Below, piece after piece: positions 33,592 to 41,214 of a DNA stretch of 64,000 bases. Position 1 is the stretch's first letter; each line of letters opens with the position of its first letter. The DNA is from Roseicyclus mahoneyensis (GTDB lineage Bacteria; Pseudomonadota; Alphaproteobacteria; Rhodobacterales; Rhodobacteraceae). Position numbers and translations under genes: made by a program. The DNA lies in NCBI RefSeq assembly GCF_003148775.1, contig NZ_QGGW01000013.1, positions 1-64,000 of the forward strand. Direction: 5' to 3'. The notes beneath the pieces are model-generated. The model was not told where the DNA came from. It saw only the letters and a program-made list of their open reading frames with translations, and made no database searches.

Positions 33592-34659
33592 TCAGTTCGT
33601 AATCCGCCACATCCGATAGCGTCCTTGCCCGGTCACTTCACGGATCAGACCACGCGCTTCCATCCAGGCGAGGTTGCGCTGGACGGCGGCGCGACTGGCG
33701 CCGATCAGAGCTTCGGCCATCGGGGCGGACACAAGGGGCCATTCGGTCAACACGGCGCGCAAGGCGCGAGGAGTCTTTCCCGAAAGTGAGGTCATCTCGG
33801 CTTCCGCCCGCACTGACCATGCCTCGATATCGTCGAGGTACCGCATCGCGGTCAGACACGCCGTCTCCATTCCGTCGAGCCAGCGGGCTAGACGTTCAGC
33901 GGGTGGACCACCGGCGCGCAGCCCCCCTGCCCCGCCCATGGCTAGAGGTGCGAAGACTGCGCCCTTGCCCTCACTTGCCGCGATCCGCGCGGCCGTAACC
34001 GCCGCCTCCATCCGGTCGCCGTGCTGCCCGAGTCCCGCGAGGCTCCAGAGGTGAAAGCCCATGCAAGCACAGGTGATCGGGTGCAACTCGGAGGCTTGCG
34101 CCGTCAGGTCCAGCCAACCGCCTGCGCGATATGCAAACGGTTCTGCCTCATCGGCGAGGTTCTCGGGGTCGCGGCGGTCAAGGAAGGCGGAAAGGTCCAC
34201 CTCCGGTCCCGGACCACCTGTCAGCCGCCGCACCGCCCAACCGACACGCGCTAGCGCGGCGGTGTCGTCCTGCACCCCCGACAGGCGCATGGAGATCCAG
34301 AGCCCCAGCCGATCCGGGCCGATGCGGTCGCCCGCGAACCAGCTGAGGTCGGCAGCCTCGATCAGGGCAAGCCTGTGCCGCCATCCTTCCGGGCCGCGCT
34401 TCAGCCGCTCATCCAGTGCGCCGAGGCGACCGGCCACACGGGCAAGACGCGCGGCATGGCCCGCCTCTGCTTTCCGCCAATCGTCGAGAACCTCGGCTTC
34501 GCGCGGTTCGGCCCGTGGTCCGGGGGGCAAATAATCCGGCTCCTCTTCCATGGGACCGGGCAGGAACCAAAGATCGTCCTCAGACGGCTGTTCCACCTCC
34601 TCAGCGTCGAGAAAGAGAGCATCAGATTCACCATGAAAGAAAGGGTCTTGTGGCTTCAT
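33592..34659 (-). CDS. DUF1612 (RHE_PE00001 family) HTH protein
   Basis: A 355-residue protein matching the DUF1612/RHE_PE00001 family known from plasmids of rhizobia and relatives. Features: acidic N-terminus (about 1-50), the block IEAADLSWFAGDRIGPDRLGL at about 103-123 (quoted in part: WFAGDRIGPDRLG), a Gly/Ala-rich centre, and a C-terminal winged helix (PMAEALIGASRAAVQRNLAWMEARG, in part). The winged helix and an inverted repeat right before the start codon argue for an autoregulated DNA-binding protein. It is divergent from a serine recombinase gene, a pairing that may reflect control of that gene. Confidence 0.75.
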   Translation of the reverse strand: MKPQDPFFHGESDALFLDAEEVEQPSEDDLWFLPGPMEEEPDYLPPGPRAEPREAEVLDDWRKAEAGHAARLARVAGRLGALDERLKRGPEGWRHRLALIEAADLSWFAGDRIGPDRLGLWISMRLSGVQDDTAALARVGWAVRRLTGGPGPEVDLSAFLDRRDPENLADEAEPFAYRAGGWLDLTAQASELHPITCACMGFHLWSLAGLGQHGDRMEAAVTAARIAASEGKGAVFAPLAMGGAGGLRAGGPPAERLARWLDGMETACLTAMRYLDDIEAWSVRAEAEMTSLSGKTPRALRAVLTEWPLVSAPMAEALIGASRAAVQRNLAWMEARGLIREVTGQGRYRMWRITN

Positions 34660-34661
34660 AT

Positions 34662-34684
34662 GTGCAAAATATCTGATTTTTGCA
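34662..34684. promoter_or_regulatory. Perfect inverted repeat before the DUF1612 start codon
   Basis: GTGCAAAA and TTTTGCAC are perfect 8-base arms separated by 7 bases, two bases upstream of the start codon of the DUF1612 gene. This is a likely operator for autorepression by that winged-helix protein. Confidence 0.65.
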
Positions 34685-34885
34685 CTTTACCCAAGGGTTT
34701 TGTCGAAGTGCGCTCACATTCATTATATAGCACGCGCAGGCGATGGTCGGCGAGGGCTCTCTGATCGCGCTCACTGTATAGAAGCCAAGGGCTTTCCGTT
34801 GAGCGGGGCCACAGAAAGCGCCCTTGCATCCGTTTACAAACGGTCGTTTATTGACGGTATATGAAACTGCAAACGGCCTGTTTTG
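34685..34885. promoter_or_regulatory. Region ahead of the serine recombinase, possible res site
   Basis: Contains the palindrome CCGTTTACAAACGG (34830-34843) and further AAACGG and CGTTTA words up to 34876. Serine resolvases recombine at imperfect inverted repeats located just upstream of their genes, so this is the natural place for a recombination site and for autoregulation. Confidence 0.4.
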
Positions 34886-35770
34886 ATGCCCCTGATCGGC
34901 TACGCGCGCGTCTCGACCGAGGATCAGACCCCCCTGCCCCAGTCACAGGCCCTGAAATCTGCGGGCTGCGTCGAGATCCACGAGGAACAAGCCTCGGGCG
35001 GAAACCGCGCGCGGCCCGTGCTGGCCCGCGTACTCGAGCGGATCGGTAAGGGCGACACGCTGGTGGTGGTGCGCATCGACCGTCTGGCGCGGTCGCTTTC
35101 GCATTTGCTGGAAGTGATCGAGCGACTGGAGGCGAAAGGCGCCTTCTTCCGCTCACTGATGGACCCGATCGACACGTCCTCCCCGCAGGGCAAGTTCACC
35201 CTCCAGGTCCTGGGCGCAGCCGCCGAGTTCGAGCGCGCCCTGATCCGCGAACGCACCAAGGCCGGGCTGGCCAGCGCACGGACCAAAGGTCGGGTTGGCG
35301 GCAATCCGGGCCTGCGCGCGCGAGATCCGGCGGCGCTGCGCAAGGTGCGGCTGGCGCGGCAGGATGGCTACATGGAACGCCTGAACGAGACGGCGCAGGA
35401 CTGGGTTCCCCATGTCCGTCGCCTGCGCCCGGACTTGGCCTGGGAAGACGTAGTGCGCATCGTCAACGGCCCCCTGCCCCGCGAGCGCCAATGGACGCAA
35501 AGCCGCCTTTTGCGCGCGGTCAACGCCTATGTCCGGGACGGCTTCCTACCGCCGACGGTACTGGACCGCGCCGGCCGCCGCGAAACCGACGACCGCCTGC
35601 CCGCCATCGTCGCCGCCATCAAGGGCGCGGACCCCGACATCACGCTTCAGGCGATCTGCACCCGGCTGGAAGCGATGCGCGAGCGCACGCCCCGTGGGCG
35701 GACAAGCTGGCAACCCTCCTCGGTGAAGATGCTGCTGGAGCGGGCGGAGAGGCTTGGCTTGCTGGGTTGA
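34886..35770 (+). CDS. Serine recombinase (resolvase/invertase family)
   Basis: A 294-residue serine recombinase. The catalytic Ser10 is in GYARVSTEDQ, the arginine-rich active site follows (VVRIDRLARSL), and the long E-helix with EFERALIRERTKAGL ends the catalytic domain at about 135. Unlike classical resolvases of about 190 residues, it carries a further 150 residues with two helix-turn-helix-like stretches. It would resolve plasmid multimers or invert DNA. Start at the ATG at 34886; the TTG just before it is unnecessary. Confidence 0.85.
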   Translation: MPLIGYARVSTEDQTPLPQSQALKSAGCVEIHEEQASGGNRARPVLARVLERIGKGDTLVVVRIDRLARSLSHLLEVIERLEAKGAFFRSLMDPIDTSSPQGKFTLQVLGAAAEFERALIRERTKAGLASARTKGRVGGNPGLRARDPAALRKVRLARQDGYMERLNETAQDWVPHVRRLRPDLAWEDVVRIVNGPLPRERQWTQSRLLRAVNAYVRDGFLPPTVLDRAGRRETDDRLPAIVAAIKGADPDITLQAICTRLEAMRERTPRGRTSWQPSSVKMLLERAERLGLLG

Positions 35771-35817
35771 GCACAATAACCTTGCAAATCTTCCATGACG
35801 TGGAGTAATTGCAAGGT

Positions 35818-36981
35818 ATGTATCATCGCCATGCTACTCAGACAGTCCAATCCGCCCTCGACGCTCAAGCGGCTGTTGTCCTCTTGGGGCCTCGGCAGGT
35901 TGGCAAGACCACCCTCGCGCTCGAGATAGCTGGACAACGCCCATCCGTGTACCTTGATCTGGAACGCGACGCAGATCGACGGGTCCTGACAGAGCCCGAT
36001 CTGTATCTGGATGAACAGGTCGGCAAACTCGTCATCCTTGATGAAGTCCAGCAGATGCCGGACCTGTTCAAGACCCTCCGCGGACAGATCGACATGCGAC
36101 GCCGCAAGGGGGCCCGCACAGGGCAGTTCCTCCTGCTTGGGTCTGCATCGAATGTGCTTCTGCACCAATCGGCCGAGTCCCTTGCCGGGCGTGTTCGTTA
36201 TATCGAAATGCCGCCACTCCTGCTGGACGAAGTCGGCGAGGACAGAATGAACGACCTGTGGCTGAGAGGCGGTTTCCCTGACAGCTTCCAAGCAGATAGT
36301 GACCAGAACAGCCTGGCCTGGCGCGAGGATTTCCTGCGCACCTACCTCGAACGCGATATCCCTGCCCTTGGGCCGCGCATCCCGGCTGCGACGCTGCGCC
36401 GCTTCTGGACGATGCTGGCGCATGCGCAGGGTGGACTGCTGAATGCGAGCTCGCTTGCAGAGGGTCTGGGCGTCTCAGGCCAGACGGTGGGGCGATACCT
36501 TGATCTGCTCGTCGATCTTATGTTGGTCCGGCGCCTGCAGCCTTGGCATGAGAATGCGGGCAAGCGCGTCGTCAAGTCGCCAAAGGTCTTTGTCAGGGAT
36601 AGCGGCCTCGTCCATGCCTTGCTTGGCCTCGGTTCGCTGGAAAGCGTGCTGGGGCACCCGGTGGTCGGTGGAAGCTGGGAAGGGTTCTCCATCGAAACCC
36701 TGATCGCCGCCGCGCCAGTAGGGACCGAACACTTCTTCTACCGGACTGCAGCGGGGGCCGAGCTTGACCTTGTTCTGCGGCTTCCCGGGAATGCGATCTG
36801 GGCGATTGAGATCAAGCGCACGACAACACCCAAGGTGTCGCGTGGTTTCCATCTGTCGGTCGATGACATCAAGGCCGACCGGAAGATCTTGGTTTATGCC
36901 AGTGAACGGGAGGTGCCGGCAGGTGACGGGCTGAGAGCAATGCCTTTGGCCACCGCCGTGGAACAGTTGCGCAATCTGTAG
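35818..36981 (+). CDS. AAA_14/DUF4143 ATPase
   Basis: A 387-residue ATPase with Walker A LLGPRQVGKTT at 22-32, Walker B KLVILDEVQQMPDL at about 70-83, sensor region LLLGSASNVLL and the DUF4143 C-terminal half, a restriction-endonuclease-like fold with ELDLVLRLP and IEIKRTT (the Asp and Glu-x-Lys of a PD-(D/E)xK site). The family is widespread in mobile regions and of unknown function. Starts at the ATG at 35818, 47 bases after the recombinase stop, possibly the same transcript. Confidence 0.85.
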   Translation: MYHRHATQTVQSALDAQAAVVLLGPRQVGKTTLALEIAGQRPSVYLDLERDADRRVLTEPDLYLDEQVGKLVILDEVQQMPDLFKTLRGQIDMRRRKGARTGQFLLLGSASNVLLHQSAESLAGRVRYIEMPPLLLDEVGEDRMNDLWLRGGFPDSFQADSDQNSLAWREDFLRTYLERDIPALGPRIPAATLRRFWTMLAHAQGGLLNASSLAEGLGVSGQTVGRYLDLLVDLMLVRRLQPWHENAGKRVVKSPKVFVRDSGLVHALLGLGSLESVLGHPVVGGSWEGFSIETLIAAAPVGTEHFFYRTAAGAELDLVLRLPGNAIWAIEIKRTTTPKVSRGFHLSVDDIKADRKILVYASEREVPAGDGLRAMPLATAVEQLRNL

Positions 36982-37074
36982 GGTTCTCAACGTGCGTCGA
37001 AGACCCGTCACGACGCTGCGCCGCGTCTCACTTAGCCAAGGACAAACCCACCCTCCCCTTTCAGACAGTGGCCC

Positions 37075-37302
37075 TTACCGGCGTTGAGCATCATCGCGGC
37101 CAAGGCGCTGGCTGGCGGGAAGTCGGCCGCGGAACTTTCGCAAACTGTCCAGCACCTCGTGGGTGCGCGGAAAGCGATGAACCCGCAGAACATCATGCTC
37201 ACGGATCAAGTCGATCCGGTCACCTTCCACCAGCCCGAGCTCTCTGACCAGCTTTACAGGCAGGCGCACCGCCAGGGAGTTGCCCCATCTCACGACTTTC
37301 AT
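37075..37302 (-). CDS. Orphan AbrB/MazE-type antitoxin
   Basis: A 75-residue protein with the swapped-hairpin AbrB fold (MKVVRWGNSLAVRLP, VKLVRELGLVEGDRIDL) and a basic tail. Such proteins normally precede a PIN or MazF toxin gene. Here the 90 bases after the stop codon run into the convergent ATPase gene, so no toxin gene follows. It is either a remnant or an anti-addiction gene. It is divergent from repA and could bind the replicon's promoter region. Confidence 0.7.
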   Translation of the reverse strand: MKVVRWGNSLAVRLPVKLVRELGLVEGDRIDLIREHDVLRVHRFPRTHEVLDSLRKFRGRLPASQRLGRDDAQRR

Positions 37303-37511
37303 CCTGACCTCCTGCGACCACTAACGCCGAGAAAGCTACATACCCATGATCGCCAGAGAAAGCTTGGCCAGCGAGGCCCACTGTGCTTGTGCTTACTGTA
37401 CGCTCGGACACTAGATGTGGAAAAGGCTTGCGCGAATCTGGTCGGTCGGGCAATAGTCTCGAAAAATAACGCGCGGTCACATAAAAACCGCGCCCACGGA
37501 TCGAGCAGGGC
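37303..37511. promoter_or_regulatory. repA upstream region with inverted repeat
   Basis: Between the orphan antitoxin and repA. GCGCGGT (37471-37477) and ACCGCGC (37487-37493) form a perfect 7-base inverted repeat 18 bases before repA. RepABC operons are autorepressed by RepA with RepB, so this is a plausible RepA operator. No confident promoter hexamers could be chosen. Confidence 0.5.
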
Positions 37512-38705
37512 ATGACCGAGATAGACAAAGACCTAGACGTCGCCATTGGCCACTACGCCGAACTCCTGGCTTCGAACCTGCATGCACAACGCGCAGCCCA
37601 CTTCCCTCCCGACGCGAAGAAGGTGATGCGCAGCCTGACGAGTGGTGAAGCGGCCGAGCTGATTGGTGTCGATCACACCTACCTTCGCAAACTTCATCGG
37701 GAAGGCAAGATCACGGACGTCGAGACGACGGCCGGTAGCCATCGCCGCTACACCCTCGACGATGTCTGGGAGATCAGGCAAAGCCTTGAGGCCAATGCCA
37801 AAAAGCCGGGAACCTACGTGCCGGGTCGGCGCAAAGGGGACGAGCTGCAGGTCATTTCCGTTGTGAATTTCAAGGGTGGCTCCGGCAAGACCACCACATC
37901 AGCGCACCTTGCTCAGAGACTCGCGTTCAAGGGTTATCGGGTGCTGGCCATTGATCTGGATCCGCAGGCGTCGTTGTCCGCCTTGCATGGGATCCAGCCT
38001 GAACTGGACCTCATGGAAGGCGGGACGCTGTACGACGCGGTCCGTTATGACGACCCTGTCCCGGTTTCCGAGGTCATCAGAAAGACCTACATCCGCGGCC
38101 TGGACCTTATTCCGGGAAATCTCGAGCTTATGGAGTTCGAGCATGAGACCCCGGCCGCGATTCAGCGCGGCGGCGCACGCGCTTTCTTCGCGAGGGTCCG
38201 TGATGCCCTCGACAGCGTCGAAAGCGACTATGATGTCGTCGTGATAGACTGCCCTCCGCAACTGGGCTTCCTCACCATGTCTGCCCTCTCCGCGTCCTCG
38301 GGTGTCCTGGTTACTGTCCACCCACAGATGCTCGACCTCATGTCGATGTCGCAGTTCCTGCGGATGACGGCAGACCTGCTAGGTGTGATCCGTGACGCAG
38401 GCGCTAACCTTCGGTTCGACTGGCTGCGTTTCCTGCCGACCCGCTACAAAGTGGGCGACGCTCCACAGACCGAGGTGATCGCCTTCATCCGCGGGCTCTT
38501 CGGGCGTTCGGTGCTGACCAATCACATGGTCGAGTCGACGGCGATATCGGATGCCGGGCTGACCAAGCAGACCTTGTATGAGGCAGACAAGAAGGACTTT
38601 ACGCGCCAGACCTTCGACCGCGCCATCGAGTCCATGAATGCCGTCAACGACGAAATCGCCGCGATCATCCAGAGCACGTGGGGACGCGATGGCAAGAAAG
38701 CCTAA
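37512..38705 (+). CDS. repA: RepA plasmid partition ATPase
   Basis: A 397-residue ParA-type ATPase of repABC replicons. An N-terminal HTH region (SGEAAELIGVDHTYLRKL, about 44-61) precedes the Walker A motif KGGSGKTTT at 121-129; the A' motif is LAIDLDPQASLS and Walker B VVVIDCPPQLG. The length and the N-terminal extension are typical of RepA. RepA positions plasmid copies together with RepB bound to parS, and represses the operon. repB starts inside its last codons. Confidence 0.95.
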   Translation: MTEIDKDLDVAIGHYAELLASNLHAQRAAHFPPDAKKVMRSLTSGEAAELIGVDHTYLRKLHREGKITDVETTAGSHRRYTLDDVWEIRQSLEANAKKPGTYVPGRRKGDELQVISVVNFKGGSGKTTTSAHLAQRLAFKGYRVLAIDLDPQASLSALHGIQPELDLMEGGTLYDAVRYDDPVPVSEVIRKTYIRGLDLIPGNLELMEFEHETPAAIQRGGARAFFARVRDALDSVESDYDVVVIDCPPQLGFLTMSALSASSGVLVTVHPQMLDLMSMSQFLRMTADLLGVIRDAGANLRFDWLRFLPTRYKVGDAPQTEVIAFIRGLFGRSVLTNHMVESTAISDAGLTKQTLYEADKKDFTRQTFDRAIESMNAVNDEIAAIIQSTWGRDGKKA

Positions 38706-39621
38706 ACTGGGACTGCCCTTGCAGACATTGCGCAATGCCCCCGACGCTCTTGAGGGGCGCAGGCTGCGGGGTGGCGTGTTCGAGATCGAGCCTGACCATG
38801 TCGAGACCGTGGGCAGGCTGGATGACCGTCTGCAAATCGAGATTGCTGGGCTGAAGGCATCGATCTCCAGAAGCGGCCAACGGGTGCCGATCCTCGTGCG
38901 ACCTCTCGAAGGCGATCGCTACAGCCTGATCTACGGGCGGCGTCGGCTTGAAGCTTGCCGGGATCTCGGGATCAAGGTCCGTGCGATCGTAACTGACATG
39001 GACGGGGATCAGGCGCTTCGGGATCAGCTGCTCGAGAACCAAGAACGACGTGACCTGAGCTTCATAGAACGTGCCTTGGTCGCGGCGGCCTTGCTCAATG
39101 GTGATCATCTTGGAGAGGCGGAACGTACCAACAAGGGTGTGGCAGAGGTTCTGGGGCTCACAGAAGCCGGTGTGTCGCAGCTGTTAAGTGTCGTTCGCGC
39201 AGTTGGTGAGAGCCTCGTACTTGCGATCGGTGCTGCGCCAGGTATCGGCCGGCCTCGTTGGGAGGAGCTCAAGAAGTCACTGAGCGATGCATCTGTGGAC
39301 CGCGAGAACCTCGCTGCAGTAGCGGCAGAGACGAGGTCCTCTCACTCCGGTGGACCTGACGAAAAGTCAGACGCCGCGTTCCTTGCCGTCCTCGCCGCAG
39401 TGGTGCAGGCAGAGCGGCCGACCCGTCCATCAGGTCCCCGAGGGGCGCCCAGTGTGGCCATTCCGGGTGTCGGGGCTGCAACCATCGCGACAGGGCGCCG
39501 CGGCCGACAGTTCAAGCTCGAGCTGAAGGCCGAGGACAGAGATTTTGTCAGCTGGCTTGAGGGCAAGGCCCCGCAGCTGATTGCTGAGCTTCACGAGCGC
39601 TGGAAGCGCAAGGAAGACTGA
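38689..39621 (+). CDS. repB: RepB plasmid partition protein
   Basis: A 310-residue ParB-family centromere-binding protein. After a RepA-interacting N-terminus comes the ParB/Srx block (QRVPILVRPLEGDRYSLIYGRRRLEAC, in part GRRRLEACRDLG), LLENQERRDLSFIERAL, and an HTH (VAEVLGLTEAGVSQLLSVV). The ATG at 38689 overlaps repA by 17 bases, as is common. A parS-like word CAGCTGTTAAG lies within the gene at 39178-39188. Confidence 0.93.
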   Translation: MARKPKLGLPLQTLRNAPDALEGRRLRGGVFEIEPDHVETVGRLDDRLQIEIAGLKASISRSGQRVPILVRPLEGDRYSLIYGRRRLEACRDLGIKVRAIVTDMDGDQALRDQLLENQERRDLSFIERALVAAALLNGDHLGEAERTNKGVAEVLGLTEAGVSQLLSVVRAVGESLVLAIGAAPGIGRPRWEELKKSLSDASVDRENLAAVAAETRSSHSGGPDEKSDAAFLAVLAAVVQAERPTRPSGPRGAPSVAIPGVGAATIATGRRGRQFKLELKAEDRDFVSWLEGKAPQLIAELHERWKRKED

Positions 39622-39661
39622 GGAAGAGCAACAACTAAAAAGGAGGCACGAGACAGGCAGA

Positions 39662-39748
39662 AAAGAAAAAGGCCCCGAGAAGCAAGCTTCACGAGACCTT
39701 TCTTAGGTTTCGTACGGGACCAGCCCGCTACAAAACTCAGTTTTCGCA
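39662..39748 (-). ncRNA. Counter-transcribed RNA (ctRNA/incA type) between repB and repC
   Basis: On the minus strand a hairpin with 11 near-complete outer pairs and a GAAG/CTTC inner stem (39668-39703) is followed by a T run, a textbook intrinsic terminator. About 85 bases upstream TTGCGG, a 17-base spacer and TACATT can serve as promoter, giving a start near 39748. All repABC replicons studied encode such an antisense RNA here; it pairs with the repC leader and lowers RepC synthesis, setting copy number and incompatibility. Exact ends are estimates. Confidence 0.75.
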
Positions 39749-39765
39749 CTTCTGAATGTAGCGAT

Positions 39766-39811
39766 CTGGCCCCTTTCCCGCAAGCGCAAAGCGATTCGCG
39801 GGCCAGGGAAA
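39766..39811 (+). promoter_or_regulatory. repC leader structure covering its ribosome binding site
   Basis: CTGGCCC (39766-39772) can pair with GGGCCAG (39800-39806), and TTTCCC (39774-39779) can instead pair with GGGAAA (39806-39811). Both pairings include the purine-rich RBS AGGGAA of repC. Two exclusive foldings of this kind are expected where ctRNA binding decides whether repC is translated. Confidence 0.5.
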
Positions 39812-39821
39812 TTTTGCCTTC

Positions 39822-41045
39822 GTGAATGACATCATGGAGTACACACCGATTTCGCCGTTTATGCGGCCGATTTCGCACGCCCATCTGCGCGTGGTCGAGC
39901 GACCGGAGGCTTCCGTTCCGGGCAAGCCCGTCAACAAGTGGGAGCTCCTTCGCGAGCTGTCCAAGGCGCAGGCCGACTTTGGGATTTCCGAGCGCGATCT
40001 GACCGTTCTGCAGGGGCTTCTCAGCTTCTTTCCTGATGATGCGCTCGGCGGGAACGCAGAAATGGTCGTCTTCCCGTCCAACAAGGCGATCTGCGAGCGG
40101 CTGAACGGCATGGCCTGCTCCACGATGCGTAGGCACATTGCCCGTCTGGTGGACGCTGGCTTGCTCATGCGCCGCGATAGTCCCAACGGGAAGAGGTATG
40201 TCCGCAAGCATGGCGAAGAACGCGTGGCCTTCGGCTTCGATCTCTCGCCACTCTACTGCCGGTCCGAAGAGGTGGCACGGGCCGCAGAGGCCGTGCGTGA
40301 GGCCGAAGACCGTGTGCGGCGACTGCGGGAGGTCGTGAGCCTCATGCGGCGCGATCTCGCTGCCCTTGCGGAGTTTGGAGAGGAGATCCAGCCAGGCTTT
40401 GGCCTCTGGGACCAACTACGCGACAAGGCTGTCCTTACAGCGCGCGCCCTGCGCCGCAAGCTCACGCTCGAGGAGCTCTCGGCATACCGAACTGACCTCG
40501 AAGCCCTTCTTGATCATGCACGGAACGTTATTGATGGTCCTGAAACAGAAGAAATGAACACCAATGATGCCAAGTTTGAGCGTCACCATCATAATTCAAA
40601 TGAAGAATCTATAGATCTTGAACCTGCCTTCGAAAAAGGCGGGGCGGCGACCGGCGCGCCAGACGTTGAAGCTGACGCGCCTGTTGCTGAGGTGGAAGAA
40701 GCGGACACAAGACGCGTGCCAAAGATCCCGCTCCATCTGGTAATCGCCGGCTGCCCGTCGCTCAAAACCTTCTACCAGGGCGATATCCGCCACTGGCATC
40801 AGCTTTTCGATGCGGCCTGCCATGTGCGGCCTGCCATGGGGATCAGTGCTTCCGCTTGGGAAGAAGCGCAACGGTTCATGGGGCCCGAGCAGGCATCGAT
40901 CGTAGTTGTCGCCATGCTGGAACGCTTTGCCGACATCCGATCGCCCGGTGGCTACCTCCGTGCGCTGACATCGAAGGCGGCGGCGGGCGAGTTCTCTTGC
41001 GGTCCGATGGTCATGGCTCTGATGTCCCGGCGAACTGCTGCATAA
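39822..41045 (+). CDS. repC: RepC replication initiator
   Basis: A 407-residue initiator of repABC plasmids. The N-terminal half carries winged-helix segments (FPSNKAICERLNGMACSTMRRHIARL, in part), followed by a coiled coil (about 145-185), a variable acidic linker (about 240-300) and a C-terminal domain ending in RSPGGYLRALTSKAAAGEFS, typical of RepC. The GTG at 39822 fits the AGGGAA RBS better than the ATG at 39834. RepC acts on an origin inside its own gene, usually in an AT-rich stretch near the middle; the AT-richer bases around 40545-40620 are a candidate. Confidence 0.93.
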   Translation: MNDIMEYTPISPFMRPISHAHLRVVERPEASVPGKPVNKWELLRELSKAQADFGISERDLTVLQGLLSFFPDDALGGNAEMVVFPSNKAICERLNGMACSTMRRHIARLVDAGLLMRRDSPNGKRYVRKHGEERVAFGFDLSPLYCRSEEVARAAEAVREAEDRVRRLREVVSLMRRDLAALAEFGEEIQPGFGLWDQLRDKAVLTARALRRKLTLEELSAYRTDLEALLDHARNVIDGPETEEMNTNDAKFERHHHNSNEESIDLEPAFEKGGAATGAPDVEADAPVAEVEEADTRRVPKIPLHLVIAGCPSLKTFYQGDIRHWHQLFDAACHVRPAMGISASAWEEAQRFMGPEQASIVVVAMLERFADIRSPGGYLRALTSKAAAGEFSCGPMVMALMSRRTAA

Positions 41046-41054
41046 CAGCTGTTA
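41043..41054. promoter_or_regulatory. parS-like palindrome 1
   Basis: TAACAGCTGTTA is a perfect 12-base palindrome starting in the last bases of repC. It fits the GTTNNCNGCNGNNAAC-type core of repABC centromeres, so it is probably a RepB binding site. Confidence 0.6.
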
Positions 41055-41082
41055 AGTCTTTTGGAGCGATCACCAAGGTCGA

Positions 41083-41108
41083 CGCGACTTAACAGCTGTA
41101 AAGTCGCG
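41083..41108. promoter_or_regulatory. parS-like palindrome 2
   Basis: A 26-base palindrome with one mismatched pair, centred on ACAGCTGT and flanked by CGCGACTT and AAGTCGCG. It shares the AACAGCTGT core with the site 40 bases upstream. The pair downstream of repC is a standard place for a repABC centromere. Confidence 0.6.
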
Positions 41109-41157
41109 CGTCGCTGGGTCAGCAGCCGGAGAGAGGGAAAGGTTGGGGGTTTGAGGG

Positions 41158-41214
41158 GTGACGGGAAGTGAGATCGGGAGAGTGGCTTCCGACGCCCGTC
41201 GTGGAGAAGATCTG
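41158..41214 (+). promoter_or_regulatory. Recurrent 5' leader element, copy A
   Basis: The 57 bases ahead of the ParB-like gene start with GTGACGGG and contain GGGAGAGTGGCTTCC and ACGCCCGTCG before a GGAGAAG ribosome binding site. The same element, one base shorter, precedes the DUF932 gene 8.5 kb away. GGGAG and CTTCC can pair as a small hairpin. The two copies are more alike than coding needs explain. Confidence 0.55.
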
